A stretch of 64,000 nucleotides of DNA from Streptomyces justiciae (GCF_015163075.1 NZ_JADDXU010000015.1:1-64000), one strand, 5' to 3'. Positions 25,159 through 34,181 are shown, numbered from the stretch's first letter. A program made the numbers and translations. The notes: a model not told the origin generated them from the sequence alone.

Positions 25159-26679
25159 GTGGCAGCGGTGTCGGACTCGGATGCGGAGGGGCCGCACGGA
25201 GGCGGTGAAGAGAGCGGACACGCCCCGGATCCGAACCGGTGGCGTGCGCTGTGGGTGACTCTCGTCGCCGGATTCATGAGCCTGCTCGACGTGACGATCG
25301 TGGCGGTGGCCCTGCCCACCATTCAACGTGGTCTGGGCACCACACCCGCCCAGGTGCAGTGGGTGGTCTCCGGTTACGCCCTGTCGTTCGCCCTGGCCCT
25401 GGTCACCGCCGGACGGCTCGGCGACGCGCTCGATCGGCGCCGTATCTTCCTGCTGGCCCTGAGCGCGTTCACCCTCTTCAGCGCCGCGTGCGGCGCGGCC
25501 CCCGACATCGGCCTGCTGGTGGCGGCCCGACTGGCCCAGGGCCTGGCCGCCGGTTTCATGGCCCCGCAGAACTCCGCCCTCATCCAGCAGATGTTCCGCG
25601 GCGCCGAACGGGGCCGCGCTTTCGGCTTCTTCGGCGCCACCGTGGGCATCTCCTCCGCCGCCGGGCCTCTCACCGGCGGGGCCATCCTCGCCCTCGCCGG
25701 CTCAGCCGACGGCTGGCGGTGGATCTTCTTCGTCAACGTGCCGATCGGCGTCATCGCCGTTCTGCTCGGGCTGCGCCTGCTGCCGCGCGTCGAACGCTCC
25801 GGACGAGGATCGGTGGACGTCCCCGGCATCGCCCTGCTCGGTCTGGGAGTCCTGGCGGTCATGTATCCGCTGGTGCAGGCGGATGCCGGCGGCCTCGGGC
25901 GGCTGTGGTGGCTCTTTCCCGTGGGCGCGGTGCTGCTCGTGCTCTTCACACGGCGCCAGTTCCGCCTCGTCGCAGGCGGCAGACAACCCCTCCTGGACCC
26001 GCGCTTGTTCACCACCGTGCGCGGCTACGCCGTCGGCGCGGGCGTCGGCACGCTCTACTTCATCGGCTTCAGCGGGGTGTGGCTCGTCTTCGCCCTCTTC
26101 TTCCAGCGGGGGCTGGACTTCACCCCGCTGCAGTCCGGGCTGGCGGTCACTCCCTTCGCGGTCGGTTCGGCCGCCGCCGCGGTGACGGCCGGCCGCCTTG
26201 TGGACCGCTTCGGCCGCCTGCTCACCGTGTGCGGGCTGAGCGCGGTCATCCTCGGCCTGGGCACCACCGCGCTGCTGCTGTGGCTCGTGTCGGACGACGC
26301 GGCGCACTGGGCGGCGGCGCCGGCCCTCTTCGCGGCGGGCATCGGCGGAGGCTTCGTGGTCTCCCCGAACATCACCATGACCCTGCGCGAGGTCCCCGTC
26401 CGTATGGCCGGGGCGGCGGGCGGCGCCCTCCAGACCGGCCAGCGCCTCGGCGCGGCCGTGGGCACCGCGGCGCTGCCGGGCATCTACTACCTCGTCCTGG
26501 GCGACACCGACCACTACCGCACGGCCCTGCTGGCCGCCCTCGGCGTGGCCCTCGCCGGCATGACCGCGTCCCTGGCGCTGGCCGTGACCGACTGGCTGCG
26601 TGATCGCGGCGACGAGGCCTCGCACCGCCGCTGCCCGGACGAAGTCGCCAACAACCCGGTCCACTCCCGTCAGAACTGA
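25159..26679 (+). CDS. DHA2-type MFS exporter (second)
   Basis: 506-residue, 14-helix MFS protein with motif A GRLGDALDRRRIF and motif C-like AAGPLTGG. The GTG at 25159 has GGAAGGGG upstream. It is separated by 195 bases from the preceding exporter and is not obviously its paralogue by tandem duplication; the sequences diverge strongly after the first helices. No adjacent regulator is seen. Its substrate is unknown. Confidence 0.87.
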   Translation: MAAVSDSDAEGPHGGGEESGHAPDPNRWRALWVTLVAGFMSLLDVTIVAVALPTIQRGLGTTPAQVQWVVSGYALSFALALVTAGRLGDALDRRRIFLLALSAFTLFSAACGAAPDIGLLVAARLAQGLAAGFMAPQNSALIQQMFRGAERGRAFGFFGATVGISSAAGPLTGGAILALAGSADGWRWIFFVNVPIGVIAVLLGLRLLPRVERSGRGSVDVPGIALLGLGVLAVMYPLVQADAGGLGRLWWLFPVGAVLLVLFTRRQFRLVAGGRQPLLDPRLFTTVRGYAVGAGVGTLYFIGFSGVWLVFALFFQRGLDFTPLQSGLAVTPFAVGSAAAAVTAGRLVDRFGRLLTVCGLSAVILGLGTTALLLWLVSDDAAHWAAAPALFAAGIGGGFVVSPNITMTLREVPVRMAGAAGGALQTGQRLGAAVGTAALPGIYYLVLGDTDHYRTALLAALGVALAGMTASLALAVTDWLRDRGDEASHRRCPDEVANNPVHSRQN

Positions 26680-26709
26680 GCGGGCCGGCTCGGCCCTGAG
26701 GCGTGGTGC

Positions 26710-27735
26710 CTATCGGCCCGTCTCCTCCTTCCGGGACCCGCCCTCCGGCTCCGCGCTCGGCCATGTCGGCCCGCCGCGTGGCGTGTTCCCCGCGGTGAGG
26801 TGCTCGAGCACCTCGACCAGCTCCTGGCAGGCCCGTTCCACCGAGCGTCGGGTGTTGCGCTGCTCGGTGATCACGGCGGAGAGCAGCAGGGCGGTGAGGG
26901 CCATGGTGCCGTTGAACGCCTGCAGTTTGATCATCACTTCGATCCGGTCCAGGCCTTGGAAGGGGCCGGCTCTCTCCGTGGCGGCGACGGTGGCCACGAC
27001 GGAGGTGAAGAGCGCGCAGAGCATGCTGCCGACCAGCTGGAAGCGCAGGGCTGTCCAGATCAGCAGCGGGTAGACGAGGAACAGCACGCTGAGGCTGCTG
27101 TGTGTGACCAGTAAGACGGAGCCGCAGGTGATGAGGGTGAGCCCTGTGGCCTCCTGCCAGCGGGAGAGGCTCGGGGGCCAGCGGGCCCGGTGGAGCGCCA
27201 GCAGGAGCGGCGTGACGATCAGGACTCCCATCGCGTCGCCCACCCACCACGCCAGCCATACCTCCCAGAAGCCGTGACCGTGCAGCCGGTCCGTGATCAC
27301 GAGCATGCCGACGCCCACCGTGGCGCTGATCAGCATGCCGGTCAGGGCGCCGAGGAACACCAGGGCCAGGCCGTCCCGCAGTCGGCTCAGGTCGGTACGG
27401 AAGCCCACCGCACGGAGCATGAGAAACGCGCAGACGGGTGCGGCCGTGTTGCCCACCAGATTGCCGAGCACCTCGGGTCGCAACGAGGTGAGGTGCATGA
27501 TGACGAGCAGGGAACCGAGGGTGATGCCGGGCCAGACGCGCAGCCCGAAGATCAGCAGAGCGGCCACCGCGATGCCGGTGGGCGGCCAGATGGGGGTGAA
27601 GACCGCTCCCTCGACGGCCAGATTGCGCAGCAGCCCGAGCCGCCCCGCGGCGTAGTAGCAGCCGGCGACGGCCAGCACCTGGAGGGCGACGACGCCGGTC
27701 CGGCGCAGATTCTCGGTACCCACCACACAAGCCAT
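26710..27735 (-). CDS. MASE1-domain integral membrane sensor, stand-alone
   Basis: 341-residue protein with 8-9 hydrophobic helices matching the MASE1 sensor (GAVFTPIWPPTGIAVAALLIFGLRVWPGITLGSLL; WLAWWVGDAMGVLIVTPLLLAL). MASE1 is normally an N-terminal module fused to kinase, GGDEF or SpoIIE domains. Here the chain ends shortly after a cytoplasmic helix (RRSVERACQELVEVLEHL), with no output domain. A SpoIIE phosphatase gene lies 50 bases upstream in the same operon, suggesting a split sensor/output pair. Codon 208 is TTA (27112-27114), so translation may depend on bldA tRNA. The start ATG at 27735 lacks a strong ribosome site. Confidence 0.82.
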   Translation of the reverse strand: MACVVGTENLRRTGVVALQVLAVAGCYYAAGRLGLLRNLAVEGAVFTPIWPPTGIAVAALLIFGLRVWPGITLGSLLVIMHLTSLRPEVLGNLVGNTAAPVCAFLMLRAVGFRTDLSRLRDGLALVFLGALTGMLISATVGVGMLVITDRLHGHGFWEVWLAWWVGDAMGVLIVTPLLLALHRARWPPSLSRWQEATGLTLITCGSVLLVTHSSLSVLFLVYPLLIWTALRFQLVGSMLCALFTSVVATVAATERAGPFQGLDRIEVMIKLQAFNGTMALTALLLSAVITEQRNTRRSVERACQELVEVLEHLTAGNTPRGGPTWPSAEPEGGSRKEETGR

Positions 27736-27785
27736 CAGACACCGACGCGGCCGTTCCGGCGACGCGGGAGCGTCGGCATTCCGCC

Positions 27786-28616
27786 CTACAGCTGAGCTTC
27801 GGCTCCTTCGTGGCCGACGACCAGTACGGCGGCGTCGTCCTCGTGCCCCACCTGGTCGGCGCCCCGGATCACGGCGGTGGCGAGCGAGCTCGCGTCCATG
27901 CCCGCTACGGCGGCGATTCCGGCGAGTCGTACGACCTGATCCAGACCCTGGTCGACCTCCATGGAGGGCCCCTCGACGACGCCGTCCGTGAGCAGGACGA
28001 ACACGCCGCCCGTGGTGAGCCGGTAACGGGTCACGGGGTAGGTCATGCCGGCGTCGACACCCAGCGGCGGACCGCCCTCGTCGCCGCCGACGCCGGACTT
28101 TCCGTCCGCCGTCGCCCATACACAGGGGATGTGCCCGGCGCGGGCGCTCTCCAGCACCCCGGTGGACGGGTCGAGGCGCATGAAGGTGCAGGTGGCGAAG
28201 AGGTCGGAGCCGAGGGACAGGAGGAGGTCGTTGGTCTGTGCGAGGAGCTCGCCGGGGTCACTTGTCACGGAGGCCAGTGCGCGCAAGCAGACGCGTACCT
28301 GCCCCATGAAGGCGGCGGCCTCGATGTTGTGGCCCTGTACGTCCCCGATGGACAGCCCGATCCGGCCGTCCGGCAGATAGAACGCGTCGTACCAGTCTCC
28401 GCCCACGTTGAGACCGTGGTGCGCCGGCACGTAACGCACGGCCAGGTCATAGCCGGGCGCCGTGGGCATCTCCGCGGGCAGCATGCCGCGCTGCAGGGCG
28501 ATGGCCAGCTCGACCTGGGACCGCCGCAGCTCCGCTTGCTCGCGCGCCTGGGCCGTCAGCGAGCCGAGTCTGGCCAGCAGCTCGTCGCCGTCCTGCACGG
28601 GACCCCTGCGGGACAT
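27786..28616 (-). CDS. SpoIIE-type PP2C phosphatase
   Basis: 276-residue PPM/PP2C phosphatase. A short N-terminal coiled coil (about residues 15-45, ending LQRGMLPAEMP) is followed by the catalytic domain with metal ligands in VGGDWYDAF and GLSIGDVQGHNIEAA, ARAGHIPCVW, and FVLLTDGVVEG ending HEDDAAVLVV. Such enzymes dephosphorylate anti-anti-sigma factors in Streptomyces partner-switch pathways. It has no sensor domain of its own. The downstream MASE1 gene probably supplies membrane sensing. Confidence 0.92.
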   Translation of the reverse strand: MSRRGPVQDGDELLARLGSLTAQAREQAELRRSQVELAIALQRGMLPAEMPTAPGYDLAVRYVPAHHGLNVGGDWYDAFYLPDGRIGLSIGDVQGHNIEAAAFMGQVRVCLRALASVTSDPGELLAQTNDLLLSLGSDLFATCTFMRLDPSTGVLESARAGHIPCVWATADGKSGVGGDEGGPPLGVDAGMTYPVTRYRLTTGGVFVLLTDGVVEGPSMEVDQGLDQVVRLAGIAAVAGMDASSLATAVIRGADQVGHEDDAAVLVVGHEGAEAQL

Positions 28617-28698
28617 GGGCCGCTCCGAAGGATCTTCGCCGTATTTCAGAGTATTAGTTTCAAATTACTCATAATGGATGATAGCGGCGCTGAGATTC

Positions 28699-30186
28699 CT
28701 AGGCGGGGGCGGGGGATTTGGGAAGGCGGAGCTGGAAGCATGCCCCCAGGGTCCGGGGGGTGAGGGTGAGGGTGCCGTGGTGGCGGTGGGCCAGGTCGCG
28801 GGCGATGGCGAGGCCCAGGCCGGTGCCGCCGTGGTCTCGGGAGCGGGCGTCGTCGAGTCGGACGAAGCGTTCGAAGACGCGCTCGGCGTCCTCGGTGGGC
28901 ACCCCCGGTCCGTCGTCGTGCACGGTGAGGACGACTTGGTCGTCCTCGTTCCGGACGGTGATCTGGATGCGGTGCTCGGCGTGGCGGACGGCGTTGTCGA
29001 CGAGGTTCCGCAGCAGCCGCTCGTATGCGTCGGGGTTTCCGCGTACGTACGCGGGGGCTTTGCTGTCGCAGGTGAGGGTCAACGGCCGTTCGGCGAGGGG
29101 GTATTGCTCGGTAAGCCGGCAGGCGAGGGCTGTCAGGTCGACGGTTTCGGAGTCGGTTGCGGGGGCGCGGGTGTCGAGGCGCGCGAGGAGCAGCAGGTCT
29201 TCTGCGAGGGCCTGGAGGCGGCGGGTCTGTCGTGCGGCGGTGGTGGCCGCGGCGGGCCAGTCGGTGCGTTCCGGGTAGGCGAGCGCGACTTCCAGGCTGG
29301 TGAGGAGTGTGGTGAGCGGGCTGCGCAGTTCGTGGGCGGCGTCCGCGACGAAGCGGCGTTGCTGGGCGGCGGCGGTGTCGAGGCGTTGGAGGGTCGCGTT
29401 GATGGTGGTGGCCAGGGCGGCGATCTCGTGGCCGGTGGCGGGGACGGTGACGCGTTCGCGAGGGTCGTTCGGGGTGACCGAGGCGGTGAGGACGCGGATG
29501 GCCTCGACCGGCCGCAGCGCGATGCGGACGGTGAAGTATGCGGCGGCGGCGATGAGTACGAGGCCGACGAGCCCGGCCCGCAGCAGCAGGCCGTCGGTGG
29601 TCTCGGTGATCGCCTCGGCCGTGTCCGGGAGTACCACCACATAGGCACGTAGCGTGGCGTCGGCTCTGACGCCCAGAGCGGCGGCCTTGTCGCTGCTCAG
29701 TGCACCGGCGTTCACATCGGCGTACAGGACCGGGTAGGTCCCGCCGGCCAAGTCGAATTCATTCCCAGGGTCGTAGTCGCGGCGCACCGGTATGCGGAGG
29801 GGACGGACCGTGTAGGACCAGGCCGCATCATCATCCGGTGGTGCGGGGTGCGCGGACGGTGTGGGCAGCACATGGCCGGCGCCGGGATCGAAGTTGTCCA
29901 TGCCTCCGCCCGAGGCGACAGCGGAGCGTCGGCCGGTCGCGACGACCTCGTACGGCACGGCGCTCCTGCGCACGGGAACCACCCCGTCGTTCAACTGCTC
30001 GACGAGGGCGAGGAGATGCTTCTGGGCTTGTTCCTCGGCGATCTGCGTGCTCTGGCGGTAGACCTCGTGGTGTACCCACCAGCCGATGCCGGTGAGGATC
30101 ACGGCGGCGGTGACGGCGGCGGCCAGGGCCGCGCGGGCTCGTACCGACCGCGGCCACCAGCGGCGCCGCGGCTCAGTCGCGCTCAC
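28699..30186 (-). CDS. Sensor histidine kinase (OmpR/EnvZ type)
   Basis: 495-residue membrane kinase. TM1 lies about residues 16-35, an extracellular sensor region of about 140 residues follows, TM2 is at LLLRAGLVGLVLIAAAAYFTV, then HAMP, HisKA with phospho-acceptor His in DAAHELRSPLTTLL, and HATPase with N box NLVDNAVRHA, G1 DDGPGVP and G2 GGTGLGLAIA. The GTG start at 30186 overlaps the upstream response-regulator gene by 14 bases, fixing the start and coupling translation. Confidence 0.94.
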   Translation of the reverse strand: MSATEPRRRWWPRSVRARAALAAAVTAAVILTGIGWWVHHEVYRQSTQIAEEQAQKHLLALVEQLNDGVVPVRRSAVPYEVVATGRRSAVASGGGMDNFDPGAGHVLPTPSAHPAPPDDDAAWSYTVRPLRIPVRRDYDPGNEFDLAGGTYPVLYADVNAGALSSDKAAALGVRADATLRAYVVVLPDTAEAITETTDGLLLRAGLVGLVLIAAAAYFTVRIALRPVEAIRVLTASVTPNDPRERVTVPATGHEIAALATTINATLQRLDTAAAQQRRFVADAAHELRSPLTTLLTSLEVALAYPERTDWPAAATTAARQTRRLQALAEDLLLLARLDTRAPATDSETVDLTALACRLTEQYPLAERPLTLTCDSKAPAYVRGNPDAYERLLRNLVDNAVRHAEHRIQITVRNEDDQVVLTVHDDGPGVPTEDAERVFERFVRLDDARSRDHGGTGLGLAIARDLAHRHHGTLTLTPRTLGACFQLRLPKSPAPA

Positions 30187-30853
30187 GGTCGTCCACCAGC
30201 CGGTAACCGACACCGCGCACGGTCTGCAGGGACTGCCGCCGGAACGCGGCGTCCACCTTCTTGCGCAGGGCGCTGACGCGCGCCTCCACCAGGTTGGGAT
30301 CCCAGGCTTCGTCGGGCCACGCGTGGTACAGCAGATCGGCTTTGGAGACCGCCTGGCCCGCCCGTCGTGCCAGCAGCTCCAGTACGGCGAACTCACGGGG
30401 GGTGAGCTCCACCCGCACCCCGGCCCGGCGACAGATCCGGGCGGCGACGTCCAGCGAGAGGTCGCCCACGGCGAGGACGGTCGGGGCGACCGTGACGGAT
30501 CGTCTGACCAGGGCCCGCAGCCGTGCGACGAGCACCACGTAGGAGAAGGGTTTGGCCAGGTAGTCGTCGGCCCCCGTGTCCAGTGCCTCGGCCTGATCCC
30601 ATTCGCCGTCCTTGGCGGTGAGGACCAGGATGGGGGTGGAGTTGCCCTCCCGGCGCAGTTGGGCGCAGACCTTGTAGCCGTTGAGTCCGGGCAGCATCAA
30701 GTCCAGGACGACAAGGGCGTATCCGCCGGTACGGGCCATCCACAGTCCCTGCCGCCCGTCATGTGCGAGGTCGACGCTGTAGCCCTCGGCGCTCAGGCCG
30801 GTGTGCAGGGTGCGGGCGAGGTCCACCTCGTCTTCGACCACCAGGATGCGCAT
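30173..30853 (-). CDS. OmpR-family response regulator
   Basis: 226-residue regulator. The receiver domain (1-115) has acidic pocket VVEDE, phospho-Asp in VVLDLMLPG, Thr in VLTAKD and Lys in AKPFSY. The winged-helix domain contains VELTPREFAVLELLARRAG and ends VRGVGYRLVDD. The ATG at 30853 is chosen over upstream in-frame codons that lie in the intergenic region. It partners the kinase downstream. Direct repeats in its divergent promoter may be its own binding site and could also control the membrane glycosyltransferase gene. Confidence 0.94.
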   Translation of the reverse strand: MRILVVEDEVDLARTLHTGLSAEGYSVDLAHDGRQGLWMARTGGYALVVLDLMLPGLNGYKVCAQLRREGNSTPILVLTAKDGEWDQAEALDTGADDYLAKPFSYVVLVARLRALVRRSVTVAPTVLAVGDLSLDVAARICRRAGVRVELTPREFAVLELLARRAGQAVSKADLLYHAWPDEAWDPNLVEARVSALRKKVDAAFRRQSLQTVRGVGYRLVDDRERD

Positions 30854-30897
30854 GCCGTGCAGCCTCGCACAGCACCGGTCCGCCTTCCTGATCGGCC

Positions 30898-30925
30898 GGT
30901 CAGGTTGGGTCAGCATTGCGTCAAC
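30898..30925. promoter_or_regulatory. Helically phased direct repeats, possible response-regulator box
   Basis: GGTCAG at 30898, GGTCAG at 30908 and CGTCAA at 30919: three related half-sites spaced 10-11 bp, the spacing OmpR-family dimers use. They lie between the divergent regulator (30853) and glycosyltransferase (30980) genes. Confidence 0.5.
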
Positions 30926-30979
30926 GAGGTCTCGGCACGCTGGCGGCGTTCTCGCTCCCGTTGAAAGGACCTGCCGCCG

Positions 30980-32581
30980 ATGCCCGTTGCCGCACGTGGC
31001 CCCGCCCCGGCCAGAACAATTTCCATGCCCCTACGTCGACCATCACCGAGCCGGGGCAGAGCAGTTGTCGTCATCGCCCCGCTGTCGCTGACCATGGCGC
31101 TGGGGCTGTGGGGTATCCGCCGGCAGAACACCATGTGGGGGGACGAGGCCGTCACCCATCAGCTCGCGCACCGCGACCTTTCGCAGATCTGGTACACCGC
31201 CCAGCATGTTGATCTGGTCCATGCCGTCTATTACGCCGTCATGCATGAGCTGTTCGCTCTTTTCGGCGGGGGGCTGCTGACCCTGCGGCTGCCGTCTGTG
31301 CTGGCAACGTCCCTCGCTGCGAGCGGAGTCGGGCTCATAGGACTACGCCTGGCGGGCCCCCGCGTCGGGCTGCTGGCGGGACTGGTGTTTCCGCTCCTTC
31401 CCCAGGTACAGAAGTACGCGCAGGAAGGCCGCTCCTATGCCATGGTCTGCGCCCTGGTCACCTGGGCCACCTACGCACTCGTGGCAGCCGTCCCGCACCA
31501 CACGCAGTGGCGGTGGGCGGTCTATGGCTCCACCATGCTCGTGGCCTGCCTGCTCCATGAGTTCGCGGTCCTCGCCCTGGCCGCACACGGCGTCACGCTC
31601 GTCGTCTCCCGCATCCCACGACCGGTGCTCGCGGCATGGAGTGTCGCGGCCGCGGGTGTGGTGGCCGGCCTGTCGCCGCTGGCGATCTGCAGTGTGGGGC
31701 AGTCAGGGCAACTGTCCTGGATCGACGGACCGGTGCGACCCGGCTACTTCGTGGTCGTCGCGGTGGTGGGCGCGGCGTGTGCCCTGTTACCTCTGGGGAG
31801 GAGGGGGACCGTCGGGCTTTCCGCGCTTGCGGTGCCGATTCTTGTACTTCCGGGCCTTCTGCTGCTGATCGCCTCACTGGGCAAGCCCCTTTTCGTCGAC
31901 CGGTACGTGCTTTACAGCAACATCGGAATCGCCTTGCTGCTGGGCGCCGTAATCGACTACATCCACCGGCGTCAGCGGTATCGCCGTACCGCGTGGATCG
32001 CGGCCGTTGCCGTACTGGCCGCACTCGTCCCGCAGAGCCTGTCGCTGAGAACACCCCAGGCCCGAAGCAACGACGCCACAGCCATCGCCGCTGCCGTACG
32101 CAAGGAAGGTCGCCCTGGCGACGGGCTGCTCTATCTCTCCGGTCAGCACCGAATCCTGACCGCGGCCAACCCCTCGGACACCCGTTTCCTGACAGATCTG
32201 GCCCTCGCACAGGACCCTGTCTCCTCGAACACGCTGGCAGGTGTCGAGCTACCCGCTCAGGACATCGCGGCGCGCATGCTGGATTTCGATCGGATCGTCG
32301 CCGTCCGTGCGACGGGTGCGCACTCGCTGACCAGCCCGCAGGAGGCAGCGAAGACGAGCATCCTGCGGCGCTGTTTCCGCGAGGACGGAACAACCCATGT
32401 CAACGGGGCGCGGGTCACCGTCTACGTACGAGACGACGAATCGATCAAACGTTCTGCGTTTGACGATGGCCTGCCATGGGGCTGCACTGGACTTATGGAT
32501 GCTGCGCGACTCCGTTCTAGGGAGAGCAGCGATGCACACCATGGAAACGTTCAACCTTCTGCAGCCGTACAAGATCGCTGA
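30980..32581 (+). CDS. GT-C fold membrane glycosyltransferase (family 39-like)
   Basis: 533-residue polytopic protein with about 10-11 helices. The early extracytoplasmic motif MWGDEAVTHQL supplies the acidic pair typical of GT39/ArnT-like enzymes, and KYAQEGRSYAM follows. These use polyprenyl-phosphate sugars to glycosylate proteins or lipids outside the membrane. The ATG at 30980 has GAAAGGA upstream. Codon 270 is TTA (31787-31789), predicting bldA-dependent, late expression. The last 50 bases overlap the next gene's start in another frame. Divergence from the two-component system suggests co-regulation. Confidence 0.78.
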   Translation: MPVAARGPAPARTISMPLRRPSPSRGRAVVVIAPLSLTMALGLWGIRRQNTMWGDEAVTHQLAHRDLSQIWYTAQHVDLVHAVYYAVMHELFALFGGGLLTLRLPSVLATSLAASGVGLIGLRLAGPRVGLLAGLVFPLLPQVQKYAQEGRSYAMVCALVTWATYALVAAVPHHTQWRWAVYGSTMLVACLLHEFAVLALAAHGVTLVVSRIPRPVLAAWSVAAAGVVAGLSPLAICSVGQSGQLSWIDGPVRPGYFVVVAVVGAACALLPLGRRGTVGLSALAVPILVLPGLLLLIASLGKPLFVDRYVLYSNIGIALLLGAVIDYIHRRQRYRRTAWIAAVAVLAALVPQSLSLRTPQARSNDATAIAAAVRKEGRPGDGLLYLSGQHRILTAANPSDTRFLTDLALAQDPVSSNTLAGVELPAQDIAARMLDFDRIVAVRATGAHSLTSPQEAAKTSILRRCFREDGTTHVNGARVTVYVRDDESIKRSAFDDGLPWGCTGLMDAARLRSRESSDAHHGNVQPSAAVQDR

Positions 32582-33383
32582 GGAGACGTTCGTCATCCCG
32601 TGGGCCCTCGAGGCCCCGCCGGTCGGCCACTTTCCGATGAACTCGATGGTGATCCGAGGAGCCGAGCCGGTTCTGGTGGACACCGGGGCGCCGGCGGTGC
32701 GCGCCCAGTGGCTGGAGGCGGCCTGGTCCATCGTGGATCCTCTGAACGTACGGTGGATCTTCCTCACCCACGACGACCGCGACCACGCCGGCAACCTCCT
32801 GGCGGTTCTCGCCCAATGCCCGAACGCGACCCTGCTGACCACGTGGTTCTCCATCGGCCGCATGGCCGAGGAGTGGGAGACCCCCATCAACCGGTGCCGC
32901 TTCATGACCGACGGCGACACGATCGACGTGGGTGACCGCACCCTGGTCGCCAAACGACCGCCCCTGTACGACAACCCCACAACGCGTGCCCTCTTCGATT
33001 CGAAGACCCGCGTGCTGTGGGCCGTCGACACCTTCGCCACGAACGTACCCACCCCCATGCCAGACGTAGAGGCGTTGTCCCCGGACGAATTCCGCGACGG
33101 CCAGTTCTTCGGCGGCCGACTGGTCTCTCCCTGGGTCGCCCTGCTGGACGGCGAGAAGTTCGGGACGGTCGTGGACGACTTCCAGCGCCTGAACGCCGAG
33201 GCCGTCGTCGGCTGTCACTGCCCGGTCCTGCAAGGCGCCAAGATCTCCGAGGCCTACGACTTCCTCCGCCGGCTCCCCGAGATCCCCCCGTGGACGGAGT
33301 TCACCCAGGCCGACCTCGACCAGTGGATGGCGATCGCCGAGAGCTCGGTACCACGCGAACAGCCGCGGCCGTCGGGGACGTGA
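32532..33383 (+). CDS. Metallo-beta-lactamase-fold protein (diiron/ODP-like)
   Basis: 283-residue MBL-fold protein. The metal site reads THDDRDHAGN rather than HxHxDH: the second His is Asp, resembling the flavodiiron/ODP branch, where an acidic residue replaces it. Further ligands are VDTFA and GCHCPV. No flavodoxin domain follows, so it is not a full flavodiiron protein; a stand-alone O2- or redox-sensing diiron domain is possible. The ATG at 32532 has AGGGAGAG upstream and lies inside the end of the preceding gene. Confidence 0.8.
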   Translation: MHTMETFNLLQPYKIAEETFVIPWALEAPPVGHFPMNSMVIRGAEPVLVDTGAPAVRAQWLEAAWSIVDPLNVRWIFLTHDDRDHAGNLLAVLAQCPNATLLTTWFSIGRMAEEWETPINRCRFMTDGDTIDVGDRTLVAKRPPLYDNPTTRALFDSKTRVLWAVDTFATNVPTPMPDVEALSPDEFRDGQFFGGRLVSPWVALLDGEKFGTVVDDFQRLNAEAVVGCHCPVLQGAKISEAYDFLRRLPEIPPWTEFTQADLDQWMAIAESSVPREQPRPSGT

Positions 33384-33407
33384 CTGAGCAGTACCGGTCT
33401 CGGCGCG

Positions 33408-33710
33408 TCAGCCGAGGATCAGGCGCTTCTGGGCCTGCATCTCCTCGTCGGTCAGGATGCCCTGCGCCTTGAGGTCGGCGAGCTGCTTGAGCTGGTCGAT
33501 CTTGCTGGTCATGTCGTCGCCCATGGAGGACGGCGCCGCGGTCCGGGGCGGGGCTGGAGGTTGGGCGGCAGCCGGCTGCTCGTATGCGAGCTGCCGCTGC
33601 TCCTGCTCGGCCCAGCGGCCGGCCTGACGCCTGGAGACGCGGTTGGACACCGCTGTGGCGGTCCCTGAGATCACGGCGGTCCGTGCGATGCCTCGAAGAA
33701 GTCCTGGCAT
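33408..33710 (-). CDS. SHOCT-domain protein
   Basis: 100 residues. The N-terminal half is Arg/Ala-rich with a short hydrophobic stretch (GIARTAVISGTATAVSN) and a Pro-rich linker. The C-terminal SHOCT module reads IDQLKQLADLKAQGILTDEEMQAQK, a short helical domain common at protein ends in actinobacteria with an oligomerisation or tethering role. It lies 9 bases downstream of the DUF6325-like gene, so one operon. Confidence 0.88.
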   Translation of the reverse strand: MPGLLRGIARTAVISGTATAVSNRVSRRQAGRWAEQEQRQLAYEQPAAAQPPAPPRTAAPSSMGDDMTSKIDQLKQLADLKAQGILTDEEMQAQKRLILG

Positions 33711-33719
33711 GTCGTGTCC

Positions 33720-34181
33720 TTAGCGTTGTACGCGGTCAGGAGCTGAGGTGGTCTGCTCGAGAGCGTCCAGCGACGCCAGCAGGGCCTGCACCGGGATTCT
33801 GCCGCCGGCCACCATCTGGGCGCCGCCGCGGCGCAGCTCGCGGGCCAGCGGCGCGGCCCAGGTGTTCTCGTACACCAGGATCGCGGCGGAGGCGTCGGCC
33901 TCCAGTGCCGTGGCCGCGTCCTGCAGGTCGCTGTGGTCGAGCAGGCCTGAGGAGGCTCCTTCGAACACGGTCAGATCGACTCCTTCGCCGAGGTCCTGGA
34001 GTTCCAGCCCGGACACCGAGCCGTCCGCTTCCTTACGGACGAACACCAGGTCGAGGATGCGGATGATGCCGCGGTCGACGAGGTCGAGGAGCAGGGGAAA
34101 TCCCTCTCCCGTCATGCGGTTGCCGGGGAATTCGAGGACCAGGTAGTCGACAGGTCCCATGTCTTCGAGCTCGGTGTTCAC
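33720..34181 (-). CDS. DUF6325-like protein
   Basis: 153-residue soluble protein starting VNTELEDMGPVDYLVLEFPGN, which I recognise as a conserved actinobacterial family of unknown function often paired with SHOCT proteins. The second half has a duplicated-looking fold ending with an Arg/Gly loop (LARELRRGGAQMVAGGRIP). GTG at 34181 with GGGGAG upstream fits better than starts further up. Function unknown; it resembles stress-response membrane-potential or general-stress companions only by association. Confidence 0.72.
   Translation of the reverse strand: MNTELEDMGPVDYLVLEFPGNRMTGEGFPLLLDLVDRGIIRILDLVFVRKEADGSVSGLELQDLGEGVDLTVFEGASSGLLDHSDLQDAATALEADASAAILVYENTWAAPLARELRRGGAQMVAGGRIPVQALLASLDALEQTTSAPDRVQR

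Noticed and set aside
23494..26679. Tandem duplication of the two adjacent DHA2 transporters
   Set aside because: Shared features are those of the whole family. Sequences differ in most helices and the spacer has no repeats, so recent duplication is not supported.
26682..26696. Short hairpin GGGCCG/CGGCCC between convergent MFS and MASE1 genes
   Set aside because: A 6-bp stem in very GC-rich DNA is expected by chance and has no T-run, so it is not called a terminator.
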